64,000 nucleotides of DNA from Paraspadella gotoi (lineage: Eukaryota > Chaetognatha), in the NCBI GenBank assembly GCA_051294375.1, contig CM119270.1, positions 99,355 to 163,354 of the forward strand, read 5' to 3'. Numbering within the stretch: position 1 is the stretch's first letter; each line of letters opens with the position of its first letter. The notes beneath the pieces are model-generated. The model saw only the letters and a list, made by a program, of their open reading frames with translations. It ran no database searches and had not been told where the DNA came from. Shown here in pieces: positions 35,529 through 44,960 of this stretch. A program made the translations under genes and the position numbers.

Positions 35529-35562
<34 letters not shown>

Positions 35563-36588
35563 GTCCATCCGTCCACTCCATCAATCATCAATCCATCCAA
35601 GATAAGGCTCACCTTACCGCCAGAACCTCTTCTCCCCCGGGCCTTCTCTTTCCCCCTCTCACCGCCTTCTCCTTCCCCTCAGTCGAGTCCCCTTTCCTTC
35701 TTTCATCCCCGCAGTCACGGATAGAGCTCTCGGAGATCGGACTCACATAAGTTACGACTTCTCCTCTCCCGGTCTCGGGGTCTGCGAAACCTTCCCTCTC
35801 CCTTTCCTTCCCATTTTATAGATACCCCTTGTTCCCTATTGTCACTATAGTTACATTACTATCACCAATATATTCCCTACCCTACTTACCTCTTTTCCGT
35901 CCGTCCATCCATCCATCCATCCGTCCATCCCTCCATCCATCCCTTTCTCCCTCCCTCAGGTCATTTCAGAGATAATCAAGTGACCCACTTCGTAGCGTCC
36001 CTCTCCGCCGGGACAGTTGCCACTCTCCTATCCCAACCGATAGATGTCTTCAAGACTCGACTCATGAACGCCAAATCCGGAGAATTTAGTTCCTTCAAGT
36101 CAATGGTCATTTATACTTGGGAGACCGGGCCCAGAGGTTTCTTCAAAGGCTTCGTGCCAGGTAGGGGGCTGCTTTTTGGGAAGGAGGGGTTGAATAGGAA
36201 TTTAGTGATGGATAGATAGGGTTAGAGATGGATTGATAGGGTTAGAGATGGATAGAGAAAAAAACTTAGAAAAATAGAAAAAAATAATAATAAAGGAAAA
36301 AAAACAAAGATTCTTATGTAACCTGGACTCGCTGATTTTTATTATTTTTCCCCGGAACTAATTAATCCTTTTTTGTTTTCCATTTAAAAATCCGTATTTC
36401 ACCAGTTCTAAAATATTTTAGGTAGTATCCTCGTATGTAACTCAACTTCATTCATTTCAGCCTTAATCCCCGTATGTAACTCAACTTCATTAATTTCAGC
36501 TTGGATTCGTCTCGGGCCACAAACGATCATAACTTTTCTTCTCTTTGAACAACTTCGTTTGAATTTTGGAAAAATCGTCCCAGCGTAA
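31671..36588 (+). CDS. SLC25A10: Mitochondrial dicarboxylate carrier, seven exons (whole gene span)
   Basis: Exons 31671-31697, 32395-32514, 33051-33165, 34046-34247, 34512-34630, 35960-36160 and 36500-36588 join in phase to 290 codons plus TAA, against 287 in human. Seen: the three carrier-family signatures P29-L-D-L-V-K34, P121-A-D-M-V-N126 and P221-I-D-V-F-K226, with the Asn in the second that is typical of this subfamily. Also [64 protein letters not shown] and [11 protein letters not shown]. Known function: inner-membrane exchange of malate or succinate for phosphate or sulfur oxyanions, feeding gluconeogenesis, sulfur metabolism and the TCA cycle. There are six transmembrane helices in three repeats. 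The gene is intact. Odd points are the duplicated splice sites in introns 2 and 6 and a degraded second copy of exon 5 after an assembly gap. Confidence 0.95.
32085..32250 (+). repeat. Dispersed repeat D, copy in SLC25A10 intron 1
   Basis: agagtgatggaggcctgaaa, then ccagcaaagcctgtccaaag and tcaggggcaagaa, then a tail of ttattaaatgaatggatta. The same block recurs at 42683-42785 (with its duplicate near 49370) and a decayed form lies near 22367-22435. Probably the end of a retroelement; the family is not recognised. Confidence 0.55.
32395..32514 (+). CDS. SLC25A10: SLC25A10 exon 2 (helix 1 and first carrier signature)
   Basis: The acceptor is attgccgccag|ATT and the donor CAG|GTCTGA, phase 0 to 0. 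It encodes [35 protein letters not shown] and MGMLQ. The last ~19 bases of the exon and the donor itself are the first unit of a tandem repeat that continues through the intron. Confidence 0.92.
32496..32910 (+). repeat. About 66-bp minisatellite carrying copies of the exon 2 end and splice donor
   Basis: The unit reads agatgggaatgttgcag, gtctgagaaacatttagatt, tataagtcagggaaagattt and so on, and repeats about seven times. The first unit overlaps the last coding bases of SLC25A10 exon 2. CAG|GTCTG recurs intact at 32646, 32711, 32777 and 32843; 32579 has TAG|GTCTT and the last copy is degenerate. In every extended read the next in-frame codon after CAG GTC is TGA. Confidence 0.85.
33051..33165 (+). 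CDS. SLC25A10: SLC25A10 exon 3 (helix 2)
   Basis: The acceptor is tttacatttacag|ATG and the donor ATAG|GTGAAA, phase 0 to 1. It encodes [20 protein letters not shown] and [18 protein letters not shown]. The donor at 33166 was chosen because it restores GTC (Val88) with exon 4. A later GTGACT at 33179 is out of phase. Confidence 0.88.
33522..33553 (+). other. Hammerhead-like hairpin motif in SLC25A10 intron 3
   Basis: CTGATGA (33522-33528) is followed by a 5-bp stem GACTC/GAGTC with a 9-base loop and then GAAAC (33549-33553). This is the arrangement of the hammerhead core around helix II, with one extra A before the stem. Helices I and III are not evident, so cleavage activity is doubtful. 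Similar motifs occur at the ends of Penelope-like retroelements. Confidence 0.3.
33660..34036 (+). repeat. Long polypyrimidine tract before SLC25A10 exon 4
   Basis: About 380 bases are almost only C and T, made of CCTCCTCTCC and CTTTTCCTTC variants with the words taattcctcctctcctcc recurring. It directly precedes the exon 4 acceptor. The opposite strand is purine-only, so triplex (H-DNA) formation is possible. Confidence 0.75.
34046..34247 (+). CDS. SLC25A10: SLC25A10 exon 4 (helix 3 and second carrier signature)
   Basis: The acceptor is ccgacaaacag|TC behind about 380 bases of pyrimidines; the donor is TATAG|GTGAGA, phase 1 to 2. It encodes [17 protein letters not shown], the [20 protein letters not shown] segment and [15 protein letters not shown]. 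It matches human and fly Dic almost residue for residue around [13 protein letters not shown]. Confidence 0.93.
34512..34630 (+). CDS. SLC25A10: SLC25A10 exon 5 (helix 4)
   Basis: The acceptor is taattttaag|C and the donor TCAG|GTAAGA, phase 2 to 1. It encodes [37 protein letters not shown] and IASG. The codon split at the junction gives Ser where relatives have Arg. A frameshifted second copy of this exon lies just past the gap at 34944-34968. Confidence 0.93.
34640..34943 (+). repeat. (ATC)n then (CATC)n microsatellites at the intron 5 donor side, ending in a gap
   Basis: Degenerate ATC/GTC triplets run from just after the exon 5 donor to about 34910, then CATC repeats run into the 25-N gap at 34944-34968. 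Confidence 0.85.
34969..35380 (+). pseudogene. Degraded second copy of SLC25A10 exon 5 and following ATC repeat
   Basis: After the gap, ctctctggcgtctctatggc and the rest of exon 5 (34534-34630) recur with frequent one- and two-base insertions, followed by the donor region (ttcaaggttaagaatatcat) and the ATC tract. The reading frame is broken several times. The scattered indels look like raw long-read errors rather than neutral decay, so it is most likely an assembly duplicate, not a real pseudo-exon. Confidence 0.75.
35385..35600 (+). repeat. (CATC)n/(CGTC)n microsatellite in SLC25A10 intron 5
   Basis: CATC and CGTC tetranucleotides with scattered interruptions. A second short block lies at 35898-35942 just before the exon 6 acceptor. 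Between them, 35600-35895 is CT-rich unique sequence with no recognised feature. Confidence 0.8.
35960..36160 (+). CDS. SLC25A10: SLC25A10 exon 6 (helix 5 and third carrier signature)
   Basis: The acceptor is ctccctccctcag|GT and the donor CCAG|GTAGGG, phase 1 to 1. It encodes [20 protein letters not shown], then [18 protein letters not shown] and a segment ending [12 protein letters not shown]. The third signature is P221-I-D-V-F-K226. Confidence 0.94.
36427..36510 (+). repeat. Tandem 39-bp duplication of the intron 6 splice acceptor
   Basis: Two copies of a unit starting gtatgtaactcaacttcatt and ending atttcag sit at 36433-36460 and 36472-36499, differing by one base. Both end in AG. Because the offset is 39, either acceptor keeps the reading frame of SLC25A10. 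Confidence 0.85.
36500..36588 (+). CDS. SLC25A10: SLC25A10 exon 7 (helix 6, C-terminus, stop)
   Basis: The acceptor is cattaatttcag|CT. It encodes [20 protein letters not shown] then LNFGKIVPA and TAA (36586-36588), matching the family ending VPA-x-IRLxPxTxxTF. A second acceptor 39 bases upstream (after 36460) is in frame and would insert 13 residues between VP and AWIRL. The insert breaks the conserved VPAxIRL motif, so the downstream site is preferred. Confidence 0.93.
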
Positions 36589-36596
36589 GTCAAAGG

Positions 36597-36957
36597 CGAA
36601 GAAGATCTGCGGCGAAGATGATCTACGGCGAAGATGATCTACGGCGAAGATGATCTATGTTGAAGCTGATCTGCGGCGAAGATGATCTACGGCAAAGATG
36701 ATCTGCGGCAAAGATGATCTATGGCGAAGATGATCTACGGCGAAAATGATCTATGTTGAAGCTGATCTGCGGCGAAGATGATCTACGGCGAAGATGATCT
36801 ACGGCGAAGATGATCTGCGGCGAAGATGATCTACGGCGAAGATGATCTACAGCGAAGATGATCTATGGCGAAGATGATCTATGTTGAAGCTGATCTGCGG
36901 CAAAGATGATCTACAGCGAAGATGATCTACGGCGAATATGATCTAGGGCGAACCTGT
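36597..36957 (+). repeat. 16-bp minisatellite in the SLC25A10 3' UTR
   Basis: The unit gaagatgatctacggc is repeated about 22 times with variants (tgcggc, tatggc). A diverged pair of units, tatgttgaagctgatctg, recurs at three places spaced 96 and 128 bases apart, exact multiples of 16, so blocks of units have been duplicated. 16 is not a multiple of three and the array starts right after the stop codon, so it is not coding. Confidence 0.85.
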
Positions 36958-37127
36958 GCAGAGCGAATCTACGGCAAAATAACTTTTGTTAAAGATTCAA
37001 GCTTTTCTATTTTAATTTATATTTACTAATATAAAATCATTGTATCATATTTTCATTAAATTGTTTCCCTTTTTTCGCTTTTGATTAAAACTCTTTTAAT
37101 TTTTTTCCCGTTGCGACCAGAAGATCA

Positions 37128-37272
37128 CAAATTACGAATCACGAATCAAGAATCACGAATCAAGAATCACGAATCAAGAATCACGAATCAAGAATCAAGA
37201 ATCAAGAATCAAGAATCACGAATCACGAATCAAGAATCAAGAATCAAGAATCAAGAATCACGAATCATGAAT
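37128..37272 (+). repeat. 7/14-bp minisatellite (GAATCAM)n
   Basis: gaatcac and gaatcaa alternate about 20 times in the presumed 3' UTR of SLC25A10. It differs from the arthropod telomere repeat TTAGG on either strand. Confidence 0.8.
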
Positions 37273-37361
37273 CACGAAGCGACCCTTAAATTCACTTTTT
37301 GGTCCGATCGTCTCTCTTAATATTTCAAATTTATATAAAACCGTATCAATTAAGATAATAT

Positions 37362-37367
37362 AATAAA
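37362..37367 (+). terminator. AATAAA poly(A) signal candidate for SLC25A10
   Basis: An exact AATAAA lies about 770 bases past the SLC25A10 stop, after the 16-bp and 7-bp minisatellites. No cleavage site is visible. Confidence 0.3.
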
Positions 37368-38001
37368 AAAAACTTGTTAAGAAACAAGTTTGAGCAAACC
37401 ATACCACGATCATAAGCGGTAATTAAAGATTAATTAATTATTAACTAATTAATTAATTATTAAAATATTTAAATTATTAATTAGATCCGGCATTGTTTGC
37501 TGAAACTTGTTTGTTTTTGGGTCTTTTCAATCCTGACCAGTGACCAGTGACCAGTGACCAGTGACCACGACAAAAGCAACGACGACGATGATGGCGAGGA
37601 CGACGACGATAACACCGACGATGATAGTTGATTGATTGATTGATCAAATTAATTATTAATTAATTGATAAAGAAATATAAGAAACTATGAATTATAAATA
37701 AAAATATATTCCATATTAAATATTTCAATCAAAAAGTAGTGTAGCTCAAGTTTATATTATTTTATTTAGTATTTAAGTTTCAGCCTCAACATGCTTAATT
37801 ATTTTATCGCTCAAAGTCAAAAAAGCTTTTTTATATTAATATCATCGCAGAAAATGATATTATTAAAGATTAAAAATTCAAATCCCCTAAAAAGCGTATG
37901 TATATTTCCTGGTTCTTAAAATTCTATTTTACTTTTTTTTTGGAGAAAATAAAAGAGAGAGAAAAAAAATTTGGTGAAATGCAAATTAGTGCGAGTGTGA
38001 A

Positions 38002-38034
<33 letters not shown>

Positions 38035-38296
38035 CTTCGCGTGGTTGATTCTACGAATGAAATTAATTTGCAATTCCTTCGGATTTTTTTCTTGGCGAAT
38101 TTTCTCTTTCATTTGAATCTTGAGCTTTTTATTTCTTTCATACTCTCGCGGGTGACAAAGAGAAAGAACTGACTTTGCATTCCAAGTGAAAAAACAGGGT
38201 GATTCCAGCAAGTGGTCTATTAAGCTGTGGTCTCTCACTACTACGTTATTAGTTAACTGTGATTCTTAAGGTTATTACCTATTAGTTATTAGTTAT

Positions 38297-39270
38297 TAGG
38301 GCGTTGAAAAATAACGAAATATAACAAATCAAGTGAGGTACATAGCTATTTTAGTGTAATAAAGTTTGTAGAATTCGATGATGAAAACCATTTTTTTGTA
38401 TAGTCTCATCTTCTTTGTCGGAAATGGCGATTTTTGCAGCATATAAGTTACTATTATAATTGAGTATAAGAAACTCAAATTATTAAGATTTTATAAAATC
38501 CATATTTAACTTACATAATATAAAAATAAAGACCCATATAAATATTTTGGTAGGTTTATTTACAAATTTTATATTTTATTAATAGTTTGTTAGCTATATT
38601 TATTAATAAATAATAATAAAAAATAAGCTAAAGTGAAAAAATTAAAATTTTAAAATTTTAAAACCGGATTTGAATTCCTTACAAAAAGTTGATATAAGAA
38701 AGTATAATCCATTTTAAAAAATTCTTTTATTAAGTAGGTTAAAAATATTTAAAAAGTTTTATTTTTGTTTAATTTTTTAATTTTTGGCTTAAAATTATAG
38801 TTTTTCTAAATTTTGACGAACTTAATGACATAATTTTAATATAAAAATTATATTTTCTTACTTCAACTTTTTGCAAGGAATGCAAATCCATGAAAAAAAT
38901 TTTGAAATTATTATTTTTTAACTTTAACCTAATTTTTACTCATAATTATTAATAAATATAGTTAACTAACTTTTTATAAAACATAAAATTTAGAAATAAA
39001 CTTACCAAAATATTTTTATAAGTCTTTATTTTTATATTTCAAAAGCTCATATAAATTTTATAAAATTTTAATAATTTGATTTATCATAACTTATAATGGT
39101 TTTGCTATTTTATAACAATTTTATATACACTAAAAACCGTCATTTCCAACAAGAAAGATAAAATTATACAAAAAAATGGTTATCACCATCAAATTCTACA
39201 GACTACATTACACTAAAATAGCTATGTACCTCACTTGATTTGTTATATTTTGTTATTTTTCAACGCTCTA
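38297..39270. mobile_element. hAT-type foldback MITE, 974 bp, with perfect 8-bp target duplication
   Basis: The left end TAGGGCGTTGAAAAATAAC pairs with the right end GTTATTTTTCAACGCTCTA as a terminal inverted repeat, and the complementarity continues (aatcaagtgaggtacatagc on the left against the right arm) nearly to the centre at about 38780. The flanks carry TTAGTTAT on both sides (38289-38296 and 39271-39278), an 8-bp duplication as hAT elements make. There is no transposase frame. The left flank is itself a small TTATTAG repeat, so the duplication match is slightly less informative than usual. Confidence 0.8.
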
Positions 39271-39329
39271 TTAGTTATTAGTGGACTGTGATTCACGTGG
39301 TTTATATTAATTTATGATCGGGGAAAAGA

Positions 39330-40110
39330 CGGAAAGGAGGGGGGAGGGAGGGGGGAGGGAGAAAGAGAGGGAGAGAGCAAGAGAGGGAGAATAGAGGGAG
39401 AAAGGGAGAAAGGGAGAAGAGAGGGAGAAAGAGAGGAAGCGAAGGAGAAAGGGAGAAGAGAGGGATGAAAGAGAGGAAGAGAGAGAGAAAGGGAGATGAG
39501 AGGGAGAGAGGGAGAAAAAGAGGAAGCGAGGAAGAAATAGAAAAGAGAGGGAAAAAGAGAGGAAGAGAGAGAGAAAGGGAGATGAGAGGGAGAGAGAGAG
39601 AAAGAGAGGAAGCGAGAAAGAAAGGGAGATGAAAGGGAGGAGAGAGGGAGAAAGAGAGGAAGAGAAGGAAAAACAGAGAAAAGAGGGATGAAAGAGAGGA
39701 AGCGAGAGAGAAAGGAAGATGAGAGGGAGAGGGGGAGAAATAAAGGAAGAAAGGGAGAAATGGAGGAAGCAAAAGTCAAAGCGAAAAGACTTACGAAAGT
39801 AAGGAATTTAAACAGAGAGAAGTGGGCGATTTTGACCTTGACTGACTGAGTGAATAACATATTTGATTGGATGATTTTACTGACTGACAGACCAAGTGAC
39901 TGACTGACTGAATCTACTGATAGATTGACAAAAAGACTGACAGACTGTCTTAATGGACTGTATCATTGGACAGGCTTACTCACTGACACGACTCACTGAT
40001 TACCAAATTGACTGACTGATTGATTTACTGATGGACTGATGGTTTGACTAACTGGACAGATTGACATACTGACTGACTGACTGACTGACTGATTGACTAA
40101 AAAGAGAATT
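39330..40110 (+). repeat. GA-rich purine tract and (TGAC)n repeats
   Basis: gagggagaaagagaggaagc words with a loose period near 40-60 bases at 39330-39770, then TGACTGAC repeats at 39840-40110. The long minus-strand Ser/Leu/Phe frames are artefacts. Confidence 0.8.
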
Positions 40111-40274
40111 CCTGACTTTTGTCGTCTCAGTTTTTCCGTGGGCGAAATATGATTAGTGTATTCATTAACTCTGTCTCGCTATAATTCTTACTCTATCTTT
40201 TCGTTGACTCTGTCTCGCTCTGACTTTCTCTCTTTCAATCTCTATCGCTCTAGCCAATTGCAACTGAGTTTGAG

Positions 40275-40382
40275 CAAAGAGAAAAAAAGAAAAAAAAAGA
40301 AAAAAAAGAAAAAAAAGAAAAAAAGAAAAAAAGAAAAAAAAAGAAAATTGGGGGAGGAAAAGAGGAAATGAGAAGTTTTGTG

Positions 40383-40429
<47 letters not shown>

Positions 40430-40432
40430 GAG
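40275..40432 (+). repeat. (GAAAAAA)n and (GA)n tracts
   Basis: AAAAAAG repeats to 40345, then (GA)n at 40386-40432. Confidence 0.85.
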
Positions 40433-40772
40433 TGAGAGAATGGAAAACGTGCGTTGAGAATAGTATTGGCTCATAGATTTATCTCTTTGGTTTCCTTTTC
40501 TTTTCTGGCCTCAAGACATTATTGAACCTAAGCCCCCAGAAAATTAAATGTTTATGTTAAAAATGCTTATTATCTCCTATAATACAACCTTTGAATTCTC
40601 AGCAAATGAACAAATCAAACCTGACTGCAACAAAAACGATTATTCATTCTGACTACAAGAAAAACAAGTCTTGCAATGGACTGCAACCGCTACCTTCCCT
40701 TCGTCCATTTGTGTCGCGCATCGTTTGTTTTAGGATTCATGGAAACTTCCTTGCGATTAATGTGACGGCTTC

Positions 40773-40831
<59 letters not shown>

Positions 40832-40963
40832 AATTGTATATCTTGGCTCGATTCCATTTTGGCGACGAAATCTTCTCTTCTCTTTTTATTTCTTTCGCTT
40901 CGCGATTTTTACGCCAAAACCGATTTTGGTTCCAAGGTTGTTACCGTTGTCGTTGTTGTTGTA

Positions 40964-41020
<57 letters not shown>

Positions 41021-41831
41021 TCTTTAATAGTCTCTACGGTCGTAATAGTCCGAATGAAATCACACCTTAAATGGTTTGTTTTTCTTAATTCAGTTTAGGA
41101 TAGCTAAACCTTTTAAGAATCTTCAATATCGTCGTCGTTGTTGTCGTCGTCATCGTCATCGTCATCATCATCGGCGTCGTCGTCGTCGTCGTAGTCGTCG
41201 TCGTCGTAGTCGTCGTCGTCGTCATTATCATCGTCGTCGTCGTTTTCGGTTTGTATTCGTAGTAAACTCTTGGTTCATTCATTACGATTTCTGCTCCATT
41301 TGTTTAACGTAAACGTAACGAGTTTTGACGACGAAAAAGGGAGGAAAAAAAATAGTAACTTGGCTTAATATTATCGAGAGACTTTTTCTAAAAATGAAAA
41401 AAAGGATATTATACCACTTAGTTGATTAGGAAGCAAATAAATTGTTATTGTTAAGTTATTATCTTATAAGAAGTAACGATGCCTTGCCCCGTACTAACCC
41501 ATACAATGAGTTGAATCCATTTTAATGGATTATTGAGACGAGACGCAATATCTTAACGGATTTTAAATAATACAAAAAAGCGTTAACATTTTGTTTTTCT
41601 TCATTTTAAATTAAGATGAGTTTTAGTTTTTCTTTCTTTACTTCATTAATTTTAAGTTTAAATATTGACATTTTTTTTTATTTCTTTTTAGCCGGATCTG
41701 CTTACAGCAGATCTGGGCTCTTTAATTTAATAAACATTAATTAATTAATGACTATAAATTAATTAACTTGGAAATTGGGATTAATTACCCTAAGGACCAG
41801 CAATCTCTCTCTCTCTCTCTCTCTCTTCTCT

Positions 41832-41871
<40 letters not shown>

Positions 41872-42354
41872 CTCTCTCTGGTCTCTCTTTTTTCAATCTT
41901 TTTTTGTATTAAAATAAAAAAAATATTTAGATAAAAAAAATATTTAGAGATCGAATTTTTTGCTCACAATCGAGAGATAAGGAGCGAAGACGAAGACGAC
42001 GACGACGACGACGACGACGATAACGACGACGACGACAACAACAACACGACGAAGCAAGTTCTTTCCTTTCTTTATTTTTTTTATTTAGTATAGTAAAATG
42101 ATGTTATAAATGACTGGTTTATGAAAACAAAGGCTTTATCTGCCGGACAAACGAGAGGCTGTCGAGACAATCTTTTGAACATCAACAAAAAAAGACAACG
42201 ACGACGACGACGACGACTACGACGATGACGACGACTACGAGAAAGACGACGACGACGACGACGACTTATGGAGTTTGGGAGAAACCCTTGACTTTTTCGT
42301 TTAAGGTCAAGGAAGGAGCAACCGATCCGATGGCGGGGAGAATGATGATGATGG

Positions 42355-42391
<37 letters not shown>

Positions 42392-42532
42392 GATGATGAT
42401 GATAATGTTGACGATGATGTTGATGATGTTGATGATGACGATGATGATGATGAAGATGAAGATGATGATGATTATGATGATGATGATAATGATGTTGTTG
42501 ATAATGATGATGATGANNNNNNNNNNNNNNNN

Positions 42533-42567
<35 letters not shown>

Positions 42568-42682
42568 AGTAAAAGAAAGGAAAAAAGCAAAAACAAAAAT
42601 CAATGAAAAGTGAATCGACGAAAAAAGTAGGTCAGACATTGACGATGCATATCGATCGAAGAGCAACGATAAAGAATCATCG

Positions 42683-42785
42683 AGTAAGAGTGATGGAGAC
42701 CTTAAACCAGCAAAGCCTGTCCAAAGTCAGGGGCAAGATAGTTTATTTATTGAATGAATGGATGATTTTGATATTGGTTGTACTG
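42683..42785 (+). repeat. Dispersed repeat D, second copy
   Basis: agagtgatggagaccttaaa, then ccagcaaagcctgtccaaag, tcaggggcaagatag and ttgaatgaatggatgat: about 85% the same as the copy in SLC25A10 intron 1. No flanking duplication is obvious. Confidence 0.55.
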
Positions 42786-42879
42786 TAGCGAGCGAGTGAG
42801 CCACTTATTAGATGATGAACTGTATCTCTAGATATTAAAATATTAAACTCTTTAACAAAATAACAAATAAATCTAATAT

Positions 42880-43119
42880 GGCAACGGGAGGATTGCCTGT
42901 GATACCCGGGGCGCGGGGTATCTCACCAACTGGCGTAGGGGCTGCGGACCCTCAGTGACAGCCTCCTGTCACTGGCACCGTCACATTTAAGCCAGAACCG
43001 GGATAGCCAGGGATTGAACCCGGGACGCACGGATGGAATGAGATGATTTAGCCTGCTCAGCCATTGAGACGAGGCTGAGGACGGACAGCAGTGAGGCAGC
43101 TTTAAGTCTTGCTGCCACA
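42880..43119 (-). mobile_element. tRNA-derived SINE, family B, with 7-bp target duplication
   Basis: On the minus strand TGGCTGAGCAGG (43063-43052) fits the Pol III A-box TRGCNNARYNGG exactly and GGTTCAATCCC (43020-43010) fits the B-box. The flanks carry CTAATAT on both sides (42873-42879, 43120-43126). Both ends can form hairpins (ggcaa...ttgcc and ggcagc...gctgcc). The corresponding place in the second copy of this region (about 49535-49575) lacks nearly all of it. Confidence 0.7.
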
Positions 43120-44700
43120 CTAATATAGATAAAATACTCGCGATCTCGGGACTCCTCGACTACAAATAGGCGTTGATTGGTAAACGCCACACCTGTATAA
43201 GTGAACAAATGAACAGGGCAACTATTCACTGATAGATTGCACCAGTTATCTCAACATATATTTTATTATTGTTATTCCTTTTATTTTGTCTTCTCTTCAG
43301 TGGATTGTAGCTGCTTGGTGGCAAAAGCAACTGAATATCTATATGCTTTGATTATTTTATTAAGGTCTGCTTTTATAATTACCCAAGAAAATTGGTTAGA
43401 GACGTTTTATTAATAAACAATTAAATTAACTGATTGTGCCACGTCACGGACGTCAGCGTCAACGTCTCCCGTTTCCAGTCAACGCCATCCTATCAGCTGA
43501 CGCTCGTGGCGCCCGCCACAGTATCTATTTCAATGAGCAAAAAGCGATCGAGTCAAATTATTTGTCAAAATGGCCAACCTGCAAGAATTGAGCGCGTGAC
43601 TCAATCTAATGTCTTTTAATCAGCGCCATGTCTATGACGCAGTCAGCCAATGAGATGCAATGCAATGCAATGACTTCATTCTCTCACCAAAGACGACTCA
43701 CGTAACCATCTTAGCTTTGCTGAATGTTACAGACTCTAACATCTATGAATTGATTAAAAAAAATTTTTTGAAATAAAATTGTTCCAGTTAAAATTCTCTT
43801 TTAATATTTAAAGTGATGTTTTTCATACGTTTCTTAGTTGCGAAACTTTTTACATTTTTTGGAAATAATGAGCAGTACACACAATGACAGTGCACGCAAT
43901 GACAGTGCACGCAATGACAGTGCACGCAATGCGGTGCAACAACTTCAACCAAAATCCTTTCTTGGTATACCGGTAGAAAAAAAATGACTTCATGAAATTT
44001 GTAAAAGAAAATGAGCAACCTAATTATTTTGAATTCTCGGACAGTTGTTAACTTAATTTCAAAAACATCTTTTTCTCTCAAAACAAAAAAGATTCTCGAA
44101 CTTTTTTGTCGAGTTTTTGATAAAAGGAAAAGAAAATATGAATAAATGAATCTTAATTTTTTAGAGATGTTTCGTTTTCATTTGACCGACGTCAATTTAA
44201 AATGTTTTTTTTCATGGGACAATAGGCTTTTTATAAATTTAACAGTAGTGGGTTGACCTGTACAATTTTTTTCCCAACCGTAGTGTAAGGATTGAGAAAA
44301 TTCTGGACGAAAATTATGATGCAAATTTCTATTTGATTTTGAGTTTTTCTATTTTTAAATTTTTATTTTTCCATCTCTGATCTTCGTTTTTTCATTTTAT
44401 CTTTTAATTAGCGGCTTTTTTTTTAAGTTTTAGTTGACAAAACAGACGAAAAAACAGTTGACAAAACAGACAACCACATCTCTTCATTTCTTATTTCTTT
44501 TATCTTCACTTTTCCATTCTTTTTTGTTTTTTTCTTTTCTTTACTTTTCTTTTCTTTTCTTTTCTTTTCTTTTCTTTTCTTTTCTTTTCTTTTCTTTTCT
44601 TTTCTTTTCTTTTCTTTTCTATTCTATTCCATTCCACTTTATTTTCCAATCCATTTATTTGCTCAAATTTAAACTCTTTAACTTTCTCCCCTCAGTTAGA

Positions 44701-44960
44701 GATCGAGGTTCGAGTCCCATACAGATCTGGGTTCGAGTCTCATCCAGATCTGGGTTCGAGTCCCTTTCAGATCTGGGTTCGAGTTCCATCCAGATCTGGG
44801 TTCAAGTCCCATCCAGATCGGGGTTTTAATCCCATCCAGCTTTGGGTTCGAGTCCCATCCAGATCTGGGTTCGAGTTCCATCCAGATCTGGGTTTAAATC
44901 CCATCTAGATCTTGCTTCGAGTCCCATCCAGAACTGGGTTCGAGTCCTATCCTATCTTAG
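44701..44960 (+). repeat. 24-bp minisatellite of Pol III B-box-like units
   Basis: The unit gggttcgagtcccatccaga, then tct, is repeated about eleven times. GTTCGAGTC or GTTCAAGTC, an exact fit to the B-box core GTTCRANNC, occurs in six or more units. No A-box accompanies them, so they are not tRNA genes. A scrambled duplicate lies at 51190-51450. Confidence 0.75.

Noticed and set aside
37128-37272. Interstitial telomere repeat
   Set aside because: The unit GAATCAC/GAATCAA is not TTAGG, TTAGGG or a close variant on either strand.
39302-39860. Two overlapping minus-strand frames of 156 and 182 residues
   Set aside because: Complement of a GA-rich tract; composition is only Ser, Leu, Pro and Phe.
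44701-44960. tRNA genes or a CRISPR-like array
   Set aside because: B-box-like units recur every 24 bases with no A-box, no cloverleaf and no unique spacers; it is a minisatellite.
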